Assembly (NCBI GenBank): GCA_029239575.1
Contig: JARBUP010000003.1
Span: 1 to 28,567 of the forward strand
DNA: 28,567 nucleotides
Source: Bacillota bacterium
GTDB taxonomy: Bacteria; Bacillota; Clostridia; Tissierellales; Sedimentibacteraceae
Direction: 5' to 3'
Each line of letters opens with the position of its first letter. Positions within the stretch are counted from its first letter, which is position 1. This document shows positions 1-6,724 of this stretch, piece by piece. The position numbers and the translations under genes are program-made. The notes under the pieces are model-generated. The model had not been told where the DNA came from and did no database searches. It saw nothing but the letters and a program-made list of their open reading frames with translations.

Positions 1-666
1 TTAGGTTCAGTTGGTATGGCACCTATATCTCCAGCTTCATGGGCATTCCCAGATTCTAAAGAATTAAACGCATATGATTTTGATTTAGATAAAGCAGCTA
101 AGTTGATGGATGAAGCTGGTTGGATAATGGGAAATGATGGATTCAGGTATAAAGACGGAGAAAAATTCCACGTTAATTGGTTAGTTTATACAGAATCTTC
201 ATGGCCAGCAACTTTGTCTGGTATGGCAGCTGATACTTGGAAACAACTTGGAGTCGAACTAGAAATTGAACTTATGGATTTTGACACTGTGGCTTCACGT
301 ACAATGGATGCAGCCCCTGAAGATAAGAATTTTGACATTTATACAATGGGATTTACTTTGTCAATCGATCCAGACCCAACAGGTGCTTTATTTGATGATG
401 ATGCATATGTAGCAGGAGGATTTAACGCATCAGGTTATAAAAATCCTGAAGCTATGAAATTAGTTAAAGAAGGCAGAAGTGAATTTGAAACAGAAAAAAG
501 AGCTGTAATATATAAAGAGTGGGCTAAAATCATGAATTATGAAATACCTCACGTAATAATAGCTTATAGAAGTGAAATATGGGGAATTAATAACAGAGTT
601 AAAGGTATGGACATTGGAACATATGCAGACTGGGTACAAAAACTTAAAAATATAACTATTGAGTAA
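1..666 (+). CDS. Peptide ABC transporter substrate-binding protein, C-terminal part (5' end outside window)
   Basis: The frame is open from base 1 and ends at TAA 664-666, leaving about 221 residues of a family 5 (OppA/DppA type) extracellular solute-binding protein. Such lipoproteins bind peptides outside the membrane and deliver them to the permease. The family is recognised from the C-terminal lobe: a Trp/Tyr-rich stretch, the segment YTMGFTLSIDPDP followed by a GYKNPE-type region, and the final part ending in DWVQKLKNI. The signal peptide and lipobox would lie in the missing N-terminal part. The four importer genes that follow on the same strand support the call. The ligand (oligopeptide, dipeptide or other) cannot be told from this fragment. 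Confidence 0.88.
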   Translation, partial: LGSVGMAPISPASWAFPDSKELNAYDFDLDKAAKLMDEAGWIMGNDGFRYKDGEKFHVNWLVYTESSWPATLSGMAADTWKQLGVELEIELMDFDTVASRTMDAAPEDKNFDIYTMGFTLSIDPDPTGALFDDDAYVAGGFNASGYKNPEAMKLVKEGRSEFETEKRAVIYKEWAKIMNYEIPHVIIAYRSEIWGINNRVKGMDIGTYADWVQKLKNITIE

Positions 667-675
667 AAATAGCAT

Positions 676-701
676 GCTCGGTCCTAGGGCCGAGCTTTTT
701 T
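676..701 (+). terminator. Hairpin with T-run between binding protein and permease genes
   Basis: A GC-rich stem of about 8 bp (left arm GCTCGGTC, right arm GGCCGAGC, one G-T pair, loop CTAG) at 676-695 is followed by six T at 696-701. This is a standard intrinsic terminator form. It lies between the binding-protein stop and the ribosome binding site of the first permease (aaggag, 703-708). With no room for a new promoter, it most likely acts as a partial terminator or mRNA-stabilising end, giving more binding protein than membrane parts. Confidence 0.75.
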
Positions 702-713
702 AAAGGAGACCGT

Positions 714-1679
714 ATGAAAAATTATATTATTAGGCGCATCATTCAAATGATTCCAGTTTTCATAGGGATTTTATTCATTTTATTCTTTATTTTACAACAA
801 GCACCCGGCAGTCCTGTTTCACATATGATGAGTCCAAAAATGACTCCTGCACAAAAGGCAGAATTAGCAGATAAACTTGGTTTAAACACACCTTGGTATT
901 TTAGGTTTATAAATTGGATTGAAGAAGCTTTAAGTGGAAACTTAGGATATTCTATAACACATAAAAAACCTGTTACAGATGTTATTAAAGATTATATGGG
1001 TTCGACTCTTCTTCTTTCATCTATTTCTTTAGTAATTTCAATTTTAATAGGAATTCCAGCAGGTGTTATAAGCGCTACTAAACAATATAGCAAAACTGAT
1101 AACATACTTACTGTTGTTTCTTTAATAGGCATAAGCATACCATCATTTTTCTTTGGACTATTGCTTTTAAAGTTTTTTGCAGTTGATATTCAGATATTTC
1201 CTTTATTTGGACTAAAAGACCCTCTTTTATTTTCTAATAATCCTATGACAAAATATTTAGATATAGCATGGCATTTAGTTCTTCCAAGCATTGTTTTAGG
1301 TCTTGGTTCTACGGCAAGCTTCATGCGTTATACACGTTCAAGTATGTTAGAAGTTATAAAACAAGATTATATAAGAACCGCAAGAGCAAAAGGTTTAAGA
1401 GAAAAAACTGTTATTTACAGGCATGCTTTTAGAAATGCAATCATTCCTATTATAACTTTACTTGGATTTTGGATTCCATCTCTTTTATCAGGAGCTGTTA
1501 TAACAGAAACTATTTTTGCCCTACCAGGACTTGGAAAAATTTCAGTTGAAGCTACCATGACACGAAATTATCCTTTAATACTTGGCATAAATGCAATGCT
1601 AGCTTTGTTAACTCTTATAGGTGCTTTAGTTGCTGATATTTTATATGCAATAGCAGATCCAAGAATAAGATATGATTAA
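714..1679 (+). CDS. oppB: Oligopeptide/dipeptide ABC transporter permease (OppB/DppB family)
   Basis: A 321-aa integral membrane protein, the usual length of OppB/DppB permeases, forming half of the translocation pore of a peptide importer. The N-terminus is the typical MxxYIIRRI followed by a first membrane helix (about residues 8-30). Further hydrophobic segments follow, and the cytoplasmic EAA loop lies near residues 218-240 (ARAKGL...HAFRNAIIPI), where the ATPases dock. The C-terminus ADPRIRYD is typical of the subfamily. The start is set by AAGGAG at 703-708. It is followed after 20 nt by the second permease gene. Opp and Dpp types cannot be separated by sequence alone. Confidence 0.92.
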   Translation: MKNYIIRRIIQMIPVFIGILFILFFILQQAPGSPVSHMMSPKMTPAQKAELADKLGLNTPWYFRFINWIEEALSGNLGYSITHKKPVTDVIKDYMGSTLLLSSISLVISILIGIPAGVISATKQYSKTDNILTVVSLIGISIPSFFFGLLLLKFFAVDIQIFPLFGLKDPLLFSNNPMTKYLDIAWHLVLPSIVLGLGSTASFMRYTRSSMLEVIKQDYIRTARAKGLREKTVIYRHAFRNAIIPIITLLGFWIPSLLSGAVITETIFALPGLGKISVEATMTRNYPLILGINAMLALLTLIGALVADILYAIADPRIRYD

Positions 1680-1699
1680 ATTAAGGATTTGGAGGAAAT

Positions 1700-2584
1700 A
1701 TGAAAAAAAAATATAAAAGAAAACATAAACGAAGAAATCAATCATATTGGGGTGAAGTATTTTATAATCTTAGGAAAAATACAATGGCAATGATAAGCTT
1801 GCTTATGCTTTTATTTGTTATGCTTATGTGCTTAATTGTACCCATGATTTCACCTTATTCCATTGAAACTACAAATATGCAACAAATGGATCAATCTCCT
1901 GATAAAGAACATATACTTGGAACTGATAAAATTGGAAGGGATTTATTTACACGACTTTTTTATGCTGGAAGAATATCTCTTGGTGTAGCTTTATCCGTTG
2001 TAGCGCTTGAATGTTTAATAGGTACTGTGTTAGGAAGTATTGCAGGTTTTTATGGTGGCATTGTCGATATAATTATCATGCGTATAGCGGAAATATTTAT
2101 GTCATTTCCATTTATGATTATATGCATTACCATAGCTGCAATATTTGGTAATTCAATTTTTAATTTAATATTAATTTTAGCTATATTAAGCTGGCCTGGA
2201 ATTGGAAGAATTGTTAGAGGTCAAATTTTAACTTTAAGAGAAATAGAATATATGGAAGCATGTGAAGCTCTTGGAATAAGTGATATAAGAAGAATTTTTA
2301 AACATCTTTTACCAAATGTATTAGCATATATTATAGTTTATGCAACACTTGGAATGGCGAGCGTAATTTTAACAGAAACATCACTAAGTTTTCTTGGCCT
2401 TGGCGTGTCACCTCCAACACCTACATGGGGTAATATGATTCAAGAAGCTCGTAATACATTAGTTATTCAAGAAAAGTGGTGGTATTGGATTCCACCAGGA
2501 ATTTGCATTTTCATTTCTGTAATGTGTTTTAACTTGTTAGGAGATGGACTACGTGATGCAATTGACCCAAAAATGAAGAGGTAA
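1700..2584 (+). CDS. oppC: Oligopeptide/dipeptide ABC transporter permease (OppC/DppC family)
   Basis: A 294-aa second permease subunit. It has a highly basic cytoplasmic N-terminus (KKKYKRKHKRRN), a membrane helix near residues 28-50, the OppC-type sequence HILGTDKIGRDLFTRL, and an EAA loop (EACEALGISDIRRIFKHLLPN) facing the ATPases. The C-terminus GDGLRDAIDPKMKR is diagnostic for OppC/DppC proteins. It pairs with the preceding permease. A GGAGG ribosome binding site precedes the ATG, and only 3 nt separate its stop from the next gene, so the two are probably translationally coupled. Confidence 0.92.
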   Translation: MKKKYKRKHKRRNQSYWGEVFYNLRKNTMAMISLLMLLFVMLMCLIVPMISPYSIETTNMQQMDQSPDKEHILGTDKIGRDLFTRLFYAGRISLGVALSVVALECLIGTVLGSIAGFYGGIVDIIIMRIAEIFMSFPFMIICITIAAIFGNSIFNLILILAILSWPGIGRIVRGQILTLREIEYMEACEALGISDIRRIFKHLLPNVLAYIIVYATLGMASVILTETSLSFLGLGVSPPTPTWGNMIQEARNTLVIQEKWWYWIPPGICIFISVMCFNLLGDGLRDAIDPKMKR

Positions 2585-2587
2585 ATT

Positions 2588-3580
2588 ATGCAAAATAAAT
2601 TATTAAGAGTAAACAATCTTAAAACATATTTTCATACGGATAACGGAGTTTTAAAAGCAGTAGATGATGTTAGCTTTTATGTTAATGAAGGAGAAACTCT
2701 GGGAATAGTTGGTGAATCAGGTTGTGGTAAAAGCATTACAAGTTTGTCATTAGTTCGCTTAGTTGAAACTCCACCAGGAAAATACGAAGGCGGAGAAATA
2801 ATTTTTAATGGTGAAGATATGTTAAAAATATCTGAACAGCGATTAAGAGAAATAAGAGGAAATGACATAGCTTTTATTTTTCAAGAACCTATGACTTCAT
2901 TAAATCCAATATTCAAAATAGGAAAGCAAATAAGTGAAACAATGATTTTACATAGAGGTATGAACAAAAAACAAGCCCACGAGCAAAGTATACGAATGCT
3001 TGATTTAGTTAAAATTCCAAATCCTGAACGGGTCGTTAATGAATATCCATTTTCACTATCAGGAGGAATGCGTCAAAGGGCTATGATAGCCATGGCACTT
3101 GCCTGTGAACCAAAACTATTAATTGCTGATGAACCAACAACTGCTTTAGATGTTACAATTCAAGCACAGGTTTTGGATTTAATGAATGAGTTAAAGAAAA
3201 AAATTAATGCTTCAATTATTTTTATAACTCATGACCTTGGCGTTATATCTGAAATTAGTAATCGTGTAATGGTAATGTATGCTGGAAAAGTAGTTGAAGT
3301 AGCAGATACAGAAGAAATATTTAAAAATCCAAAACACCCATATACGAAAGGATTAATTTCATCAAAGCCTGATATAACTACAAATAGTTCTCGCCTTCAT
3401 GTAATACCTGGAAATGTTCCAGATTTAAATAATGTTCCAAGTGGTTGCCCATTTCATCCAAGATGTTCTGATGTAAAAGATAAATGTAAAAATGAATTTC
3501 CAAAAGAAACTGTTTTAAAAAACAACCATACTGTAGCATGTTATTTATTTGATGAGAGCGAGGAAAATGCCCATGAATAA
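2588..3580 (+). CDS. oppD: Peptide ABC transporter ATP-binding protein (OppD/DppD family)
   Basis: A 330-aa cytoplasmic ATPase subunit. Visible motifs are Walker A GESGCGKS (residues 42-49), signature LSGGMRQR (157-164), Walker B LLIADEPT with D181 and E182, and the switch histidine H215. The C-terminal oligopeptide-transporter extension (from about residue 235) contains four cysteines (CPFH..RC.....KC, then a later AC). In some characterised peptide transporters this cluster binds an iron-sulfur centre; that is family knowledge, not shown here. It would pair with the next gene product as a heterodimer. The SD (agagg) lies inside the end of the preceding permease gene. Confidence 0.93.
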   Translation: MQNKLLRVNNLKTYFHTDNGVLKAVDDVSFYVNEGETLGIVGESGCGKSITSLSLVRLVETPPGKYEGGEIIFNGEDMLKISEQRLREIRGNDIAFIFQEPMTSLNPIFKIGKQISETMILHRGMNKKQAHEQSIRMLDLVKIPNPERVVNEYPFSLSGGMRQRAMIAMALACEPKLLIADEPTTALDVTIQAQVLDLMNELKKKINASIIFITHDLGVISEISNRVMVMYAGKVVEVADTEEIFKNPKHPYTKGLISSKPDITTNSSRLHVIPGNVPDLNNVPSGCPFHPRCSDVKDKCKNEFPKETVLKNNHTVACYLFDESEENAHE

Positions 3581-4586
3581 TGCAGCAGAAAATATTTCTA
3601 AAAATATAGATTTAATTAGTGTTCAACAATTAAAAAAATATTTTCCAATAAAGTCTGGATTATTTCAAAAAATATCAGGGCATGTAAAAGCAGTTGATGG
3701 AATTTCATTTAATATACAAAAAGGCAAAGTATTAGGAATAGTTGGAGAATCAGGATGCGGAAAATCAACTCTCGGTAGAACTATGTTAAGCTTAATAAAA
3801 CCTACGGAAGGAAAAGTTTATTTTAATGGTAAAAACATTTATGAATTAAATAAAAACGAATTAAATCAAATAAGAACTAAAATGCAAATAATATTTCAAG
3901 ATCCATATAGTTCTCTAAACCCTCGGCTTCCTGTTTATGAAATTGTGGGAGAAGCTATGCTTCAACATAAAATTGTAAAAAACAAAAACGAAATGATGGA
4001 AAAAGTAGTAGAAATAATTAGTAAATGTGGTTTATTTGAACATCAAGCTTCAAGATACCCTCATCAGTTTTCAGGTGGTCAAAGACAAAGAATATGCATA
4101 GCAAGAGCCCTTGCTGTTAACCCAGAATTTATTGTATGTGATGAAGCTGTATCAGCACTTGATGTTTCCATACAATCACAAATAATTAACCTTTTAAAAG
4201 ATGCACAAGAGGATTTTAAATTGACATATTTATTTATTTCCCACGATTTATCAGTTGTAAAATTTATTAGTGATGATGTTGCTGTAATGTATCTTGGTCA
4301 AATCGTAGAGAAAGGTAGCAAAAACCAAATTTTTAATAATCCTCTTCATCCATATACAGAAGCTTTATTATCAGCAGTTCCAACTGTGAACCCAACTTCA
4401 AAACAAAGCATAAAACGTATAATTTTAAAAGGAGACATTCCTTCCCCATCAAAACCTCCTGAAGGATGCCGCTTTCACACAAGATGTTCTTATGCAAAAC
4501 AAATATGTAAAGAAATACTGCCAGAATATAAAGAGATAGAAAATAACCATTTTGCTATGTGCCATAAAGCAAATAAAATGTTTTAA
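3573..4586 (+). CDS. oppF: Peptide ABC transporter ATP-binding protein (OppF/DppF family)
   Basis: The second ATPase of the importer, 337 aa from the chosen start. It has Walker A GESGCGKST (K64), Q-loop IIFQDPYSSLNP, signature FSGGQRQR, Walker B FIVCDEAVSALD and switch ISHDLS. The C-terminal extension has four cysteines, as in its partner. The frame has several possible starts: TTG 3549, ATG 3552, ATG 3567 and ATG 3573. ATG 3573 was chosen because it sits 9 nt after GAGG (3560-3563), whereas 3567 would be only 3 nt away. It therefore overlaps the previous gene by 8 nt, consistent with coupled translation of the two ATPases. Confidence 0.9.
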   Translation: MNNAAENISKNIDLISVQQLKKYFPIKSGLFQKISGHVKAVDGISFNIQKGKVLGIVGESGCGKSTLGRTMLSLIKPTEGKVYFNGKNIYELNKNELNQIRTKMQIIFQDPYSSLNPRLPVYEIVGEAMLQHKIVKNKNEMMEKVVEIISKCGLFEHQASRYPHQFSGGQRQRICIARALAVNPEFIVCDEAVSALDVSIQSQIINLLKDAQEDFKLTYLFISHDLSVVKFISDDVAVMYLGQIVEKGSKNQIFNNPLHPYTEALLSAVPTVNPTSKQSIKRIILKGDIPSPSKPPEGCRFHTRCSYAKQICKEILPEYKEIENNHFAMCHKANKMF

Positions 4587-4596
4587 AGGAGATCCC

Positions 4597-4833
4597 ATGG
4601 TAAGTAAAAAACGTGTAGAAGAAGATTTAGAAATAATTAGGGCTGCTAATTTATCACATGAAAAATATATATATCTAAATAAAAAAAACAAAGCCAATAG
4701 AAAATTACATCTTGAAAAAACAGATATACTTGCTATGATAATAGCTTTATTTTCTTTGGTTTTGCCATATGTTTTAATATACATATCAATTATGTGTGCT
4801 ATTTTAACTTTTATGTATTATTTCTATTTATAA
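4597..4833 (+). CDS. Small membrane protein of unknown function at the end of the peptide-transporter operon
   Basis: A 78-aa protein starting at ATG 4597, with an excellent AAAGGAG ribosome binding site that overlaps the stop of the ATPase gene; the next gene on this side is on the other strand. The first 40 residues are charged and helical (KKRVEEDLEIIRAANLSHEK, then a Lys/Asn-rich stretch). The last 30 or so form one long or two short hydrophobic segments (ILAMIIALFSLVLPYVL and the following segment to YYFYL), so it is probably a membrane protein with a cytoplasmic N-terminus. I do not recognise a family. The strong SD and the position 10 nt after oppF suggest it is expressed with the importer. 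Confidence 0.7.
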   Translation: MVSKKRVEEDLEIIRAANLSHEKYIYLNKKNKANRKLHLEKTDILAMIIALFSLVLPYVLIYISIMCAILTFMYYFYL

Positions 4834-4888
4834 TAATTATATTATTATTTTATTATATATAAATATATATATATCTTTCAAAAAAGCA

Positions 4889-4915
4889 AATGCACTGGAT
4901 ATAATCCAGTGCATT
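4889..4915 (-). terminator. Intrinsic terminator of the cold-shock gene group, possibly shared by the converging peptide operon
   Basis: A perfect 12-bp inverted repeat (AATGCACTGGAT, loop of 3, then its complement) lies 5 nt beyond the stop of the last csp gene. Read on the minus strand the stem is followed by TTGCTTTTTT, a usable T-run. On the plus strand no T-run follows, so it is a minus-strand terminator that may also slow plus-strand transcripts from the peptide operon. Confidence 0.8.
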
Positions 4916-4920
4916 GTTAA

Positions 4921-5121
4921 TTACGCTTTAGTAACGTTAGCTGCTTGTTCGCCTCTGTTGCCTTGAACTATTTCAAAGTTAACTCTTTGGCCTTCTTCTA
5001 ATGATTTGAATCCATCACCTTGGATAGCTGAGAAATGTACGAATACATCATCTCCGTCTTCTCTTGATATAAATCCAAAACCTTTTTCTGCGTTAAACCA
5101 TTTTACTGTACCTTGTTTCAT
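4921..5121 (-). CDS. csp: Cold-shock protein, copy 1 (distal in the tandem group)
   Basis: A 66-aa single cold-shock domain protein, full length for the CspA/CspB family. It is a five-stranded beta barrel that binds single-stranded RNA/DNA and acts as an RNA chaperone and anti-terminator. RNP1 is KGFGFI (residues 13-18) and RNP2 is VFVHF (26-30); the aromatic residues W8, F15, F17, F27 and F30 are in place. It starts at an ATG after AGGAGGTACC. Relative to the other two copies it carries R/K, N/S and I/V changes near residues 46-51 and ends in VTKA instead of VNRI, so it is the most diverged of the three. Confidence 0.97.
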   Translation of the reverse strand: MKQGTVKWFNAEKGFGFISREDGDDVFVHFSAIQGDGFKSLEEGQRVNFEIVQGNRGEQAANVTKA

Positions 5122-5202
5122 TTGGTACCTCCTATTATTATATTAAATATTTGAAAATATTTTTAAACTTTTGTTAATCCGTACTCGATCTATATAATTA
5201 AA

Positions 5203-5403
5203 TTATATTCTATTTACGTTTGCAGCTTGCTCGCCTCTGTTACCTTGAACTACTTCAAAGCTAACTTTTTGGCCTTCTTCTAATGATTTGAATCCATCTC
5301 CTTGGATAGCTGAGAAATGTACAAATACATCATCTCCGTCTTCTCTTGATATAAATCCAAAACCTTTTTCTGCGTTAAACCATTTTACTGTACCTTGTTT
5401 CAT
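5203..5403 (-). CDS. csp: Cold-shock protein, copy 2
   Basis: A 66-aa cold-shock domain protein with RNP1 KGFGFI and RNP2 VFVHF. It differs from copy 3 only at residues 2-3 (KQ against NK). The similarity continues past the stop codon: about 22 nt spanning the last codons and the flanking DNA (TAAATTATATTC then TATTTACGTT) are the same at the ends of copies 2 and 3, showing recent duplication or gene conversion. The SD is AGGAGAT. The 81-nt spacer to copy 1 and the 171-nt spacer to copy 3 are AT-rich and contain short AT hairpins. Confidence 0.97.
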   Translation of the reverse strand: MKQGTVKWFNAEKGFGFISREDGDDVFVHFSAIQGDGFKSLEEGQKVSFEVVQGNRGEQAANVNRI

Positions 5404-5574
5404 GTGTATCTCCTATTTTTATAAAATATATTATTATTATCTTTAAAATTTAATAAATTAAACTTTAAAAATTTTTAAAACTTTGAAAATTTTTACCAAT
5501 TTCTAATTTATTTTAGAAATTTTAAATTTACCTATCGTATAACTTATATTTTAATTACAATTATATATTGTAAA

Positions 5575-5775
5575 TTATATTCTATTTACGTTAGCTGCTT
5601 GCTCGCCTCTGTTACCTTGAACTACTTCAAAACTAACTTTTTGGCCTTCTTCTAATGATTTGAATCCATCTCCTTGGATAGCTGAGAAATGTACAAATAC
5701 ATCATCTCCATCTTCTCTAGATATAAATCCGAATCCTTTTTCTGCGTTAAACCATTTTACTGTACCTTTATTCAT
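5575..5775 (-). CDS. csp: Cold-shock protein, copy 3 (promoter-proximal)
   Basis: A 66-aa cold-shock domain protein starting MNKGTVKWFN, with RNP1 and RNP2 intact. It is the first gene read from the sigma-A-like promoter at 5915-5943, leaving a leader of about 130 nt. Long leaders are a hallmark of cold-inducible csp mRNAs in other bacteria. The SD GGAGGT (5780-5785) abuts an AT-only hairpin at 5787-5824. Some codons differ from copies 1 and 2 in otherwise identical protein segments, so the copies have drifted at silent sites. Confidence 0.97.
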   Translation of the reverse strand: MNKGTVKWFNAEKGFGFISREDGDDVFVHFSAIQGDGFKSLEEGQKVSFEVVQGNRGEQAANVNRI

Positions 5776-5786
5776 GAGGTACCTCC

Positions 5787-5824
5787 AATTTTTATTTTTT
5801 TATACTCCATTGTAAATAAAAATT
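5787..5824 (-). promoter_or_regulatory. AT-only stem-loop in the csp copy 3 leader, next to the ribosome binding site
   Basis: On the minus-strand transcript an 11-bp stem (AAATAAAAATT against AATTTTTATTT, 5814-5824 with 5787-5797) closes a 16-nt loop and ends one base before GGAGGT. Being all A-U, it should melt or form according to temperature. It could affect access of the ribosome to the first csp cistron; this role is an inference. Confidence 0.45.
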
Positions 5825-5914
5825 CACATATTTTTACAAATCATATATACAAACAACATACATATAATTTCTAAAAACATGTGAAATCTATAAATACATC
5901 TGTAATACTCTCTT

Positions 5915-5943
5915 ATTCTAACATATGGATACGATTTTGTCAA
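5915..5943 (-). promoter_or_regulatory. Sigma-A-type promoter for the csp group
   Basis: On the minus strand TTGACA (5938-5943) and TAGAAT (5915-5920) are separated by exactly 17 nt. The -35 is perfect and the -10 matches 5 of 6. The predicted start near 5908 gives a leader of about 130 nt before csp copy 3. It is the best promoter sequence I noticed in the window. Confidence 0.8.
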
Positions 5944-5995
5944 TATGCTTTATAAAATATTTTTGCAAAAAACAAAGAACATTTCTATGTTTTTG

Positions 5996-6009
5996 CATAT
6001 TATAATATG
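5996..6009 (+). promoter_or_regulatory. Palindromic -10 region of the GerQ-like gene, resembling mother-cell sporulation promoters
   Basis: CATATTATAATATG is a perfect 14-nt palindrome. It contains CATA-NNN-TA, the sigma-K -10 form (sigma-E is similar), and an overlapping TATAAT (6001-6006). An AC at 5979-5980 lies about 15 nt upstream, one or two bases short of the sigma-K optimum, and no good sigma-A -35 is present. A sporulation promoter would suit a spore-coat gene, but the match is short. Confidence 0.4.
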
Positions 6010-6014
6010 AATAC

Positions 6015-6047
6015 CAACGCAAAGTTCAAATAGTGACTTTTGTGTTG
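6015..6047 (+). other. Leader hairpin upstream of the GerQ-like gene
   Basis: CAACGCAAAGT (6015-6025) can pair with ACTTTTGTGTTG (6036-6047) as an 11-bp stem with one G-T pair and one bulged T. It lies at the predicted 5' end of the transcript, 15 nt before the ribosome binding site GGAAGTGAT. It may protect the 5' end of the mRNA; the role is unknown. Confidence 0.4.
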
Positions 6048-6073
6048 CAAAAATAATTTATGGAAGTGATAAT

Positions 6074-6412
6074 ATGAATGTTTTAAAATTTAAATCTTTC
6101 GATAATTATGACCAAGAACAGTATGATTTAAACTTACCAAATTTAACAAATTTACCACATTTACCAAACAATCAACAAAAGCCTTTTTTTACATACCCTA
6201 CAGAAACAGAATGCAATAATCTGCAGTCATATTTAAATACAATATTAAACAGATTTGTTAAAGTAGATTTTCTAATAGGAAACGATAACCTGATTTTTAA
6301 AGAAGGAATTTTAAAAGAAGTTGGCTGTGACTACATATTATTAGAAATGATCGATTCTAATGATTTGATAGTATGTGACATTTATTCCATTAAATTTGTT
6401 CAAATTATTTAA
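6074..6412 (+). CDS. GerQ-like spore coat protein (tentative)
   Basis: A 112-aa protein with SD GGAAGTG. The first 45 residues are Asn/Pro/Leu-rich, with short repeats (LPNLTNLPHLPNN), and look unstructured. Residues about 46-112 form a compact domain (LQSYLNTILNRFVKVDFLI...FKEGILKEVGCDYILLEM...IKFVQII). This resembles the GerQ domain: a helix followed by small beta strands with an LxxxxGK-like and GxIxxxGxDYI-like pattern. GerQ is a coat protein needed for cortex-lytic enzyme function in germination and is cross-linked by transglutaminase in Bacillus. Resemblance is by pattern only; an unrelated beta-barrel fold is the main alternative. It is transcribed alone. Confidence 0.45.
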   Translation: MNVLKFKSFDNYDQEQYDLNLPNLTNLPHLPNNQQKPFFTYPTETECNNLQSYLNTILNRFVKVDFLIGNDNLIFKEGILKEVGCDYILLEMIDSNDLIVCDIYSIKFVQII

Positions 6413-6415
6413 TAT

Positions 6416-6439
6416 AAGCGGCGTGTATACACGCCGCTT
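6416..6439. terminator. Shared terminator between converging genes
   Basis: A perfect 24-nt palindrome with arms AAGCGGCGTG and CACGCCGCTT and loop TATA, giving a 10-bp GC-rich stem. It lies between the stop of the GerQ-like gene (+, 6412) and the stop of the 86-aa gene (-, 6447). T-rich but interrupted tracts follow on both sides, so it probably serves both directions. Confidence 0.7.
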
Positions 6440-6446
6440 GAATTAT

Positions 6447-6707
6447 TTATTCCCAATCACCATGATATTTATCAAATTCACCTGCTAAAAGTTCTTCAGT
6501 ATAATCAATCATAATATTTTTTATAATTGTATCTATTGAGCCTATATCATCTTCATCATTAACAGTAGATTCTATTAATATGTCTTGAAATATGCTATAT
6601 GCTCTATTATATGATATATTCATTGTATTAAGTTTTAGCAGCATTTCTTGAGTAATAGCATTTTTAAAATCATCAAAACTCATTTCTTTAGCATGTTTTT
6701 TAATCAT
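6447..6707 (-). CDS. Uncharacterised 86-aa acidic protein following the ABC-F gene
   Basis: An 86-aa soluble, mostly helical protein with an acidic middle (VNDEDDIGS) and an acidic end (GEFDKYHGDWE); there is no membrane segment or signal peptide. It starts at ATG 6705-6707 after AAGGTG, 17 nt behind the ABC-F stop, so it is likely co-transcribed. I do not recognise a family and propose no function. The good start site, gene-like composition and tight spacing support it as real. No own promoter is visible. Confidence 0.7.
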   Translation of the reverse strand: MIKKHAKEMSFDDFKNAITQEMLLKLNTMNISYNRAYSIFQDILIESTVNDEDDIGSIDTIIKNIMIDYTEELLAGEFDKYHGDWE

Positions 6708-6724
6708 GTATTCACCTTCGAACT

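Noticed and set aside
4449..4784. A 111-codon frame opposite the oppF end and the small membrane gene
   Set aside because: The sense strand has well-placed genes with good ribosome sites; this frame has none.
4834..4888. AT-dinucleotide stretch as a possible origin or AT-rich binding site
   Set aside because: It is simple AT sequence in an intergenic tail of an AT-rich genome; no DnaA-box cluster or iterated motif is visible.
5122..5202. Separate promoters for csp copies 1 and 2
   Set aside because: Only weak AT-rich matches were found in the spacers (for example TTTACA before copy 2) and none had both elements convincing.
4921..5775. CRISPR-like array of spaced repeats
   Set aside because: The repeats are three 201-nt cold-shock genes with unequal AT-rich spacers, not short regular repeats with unique spacers.
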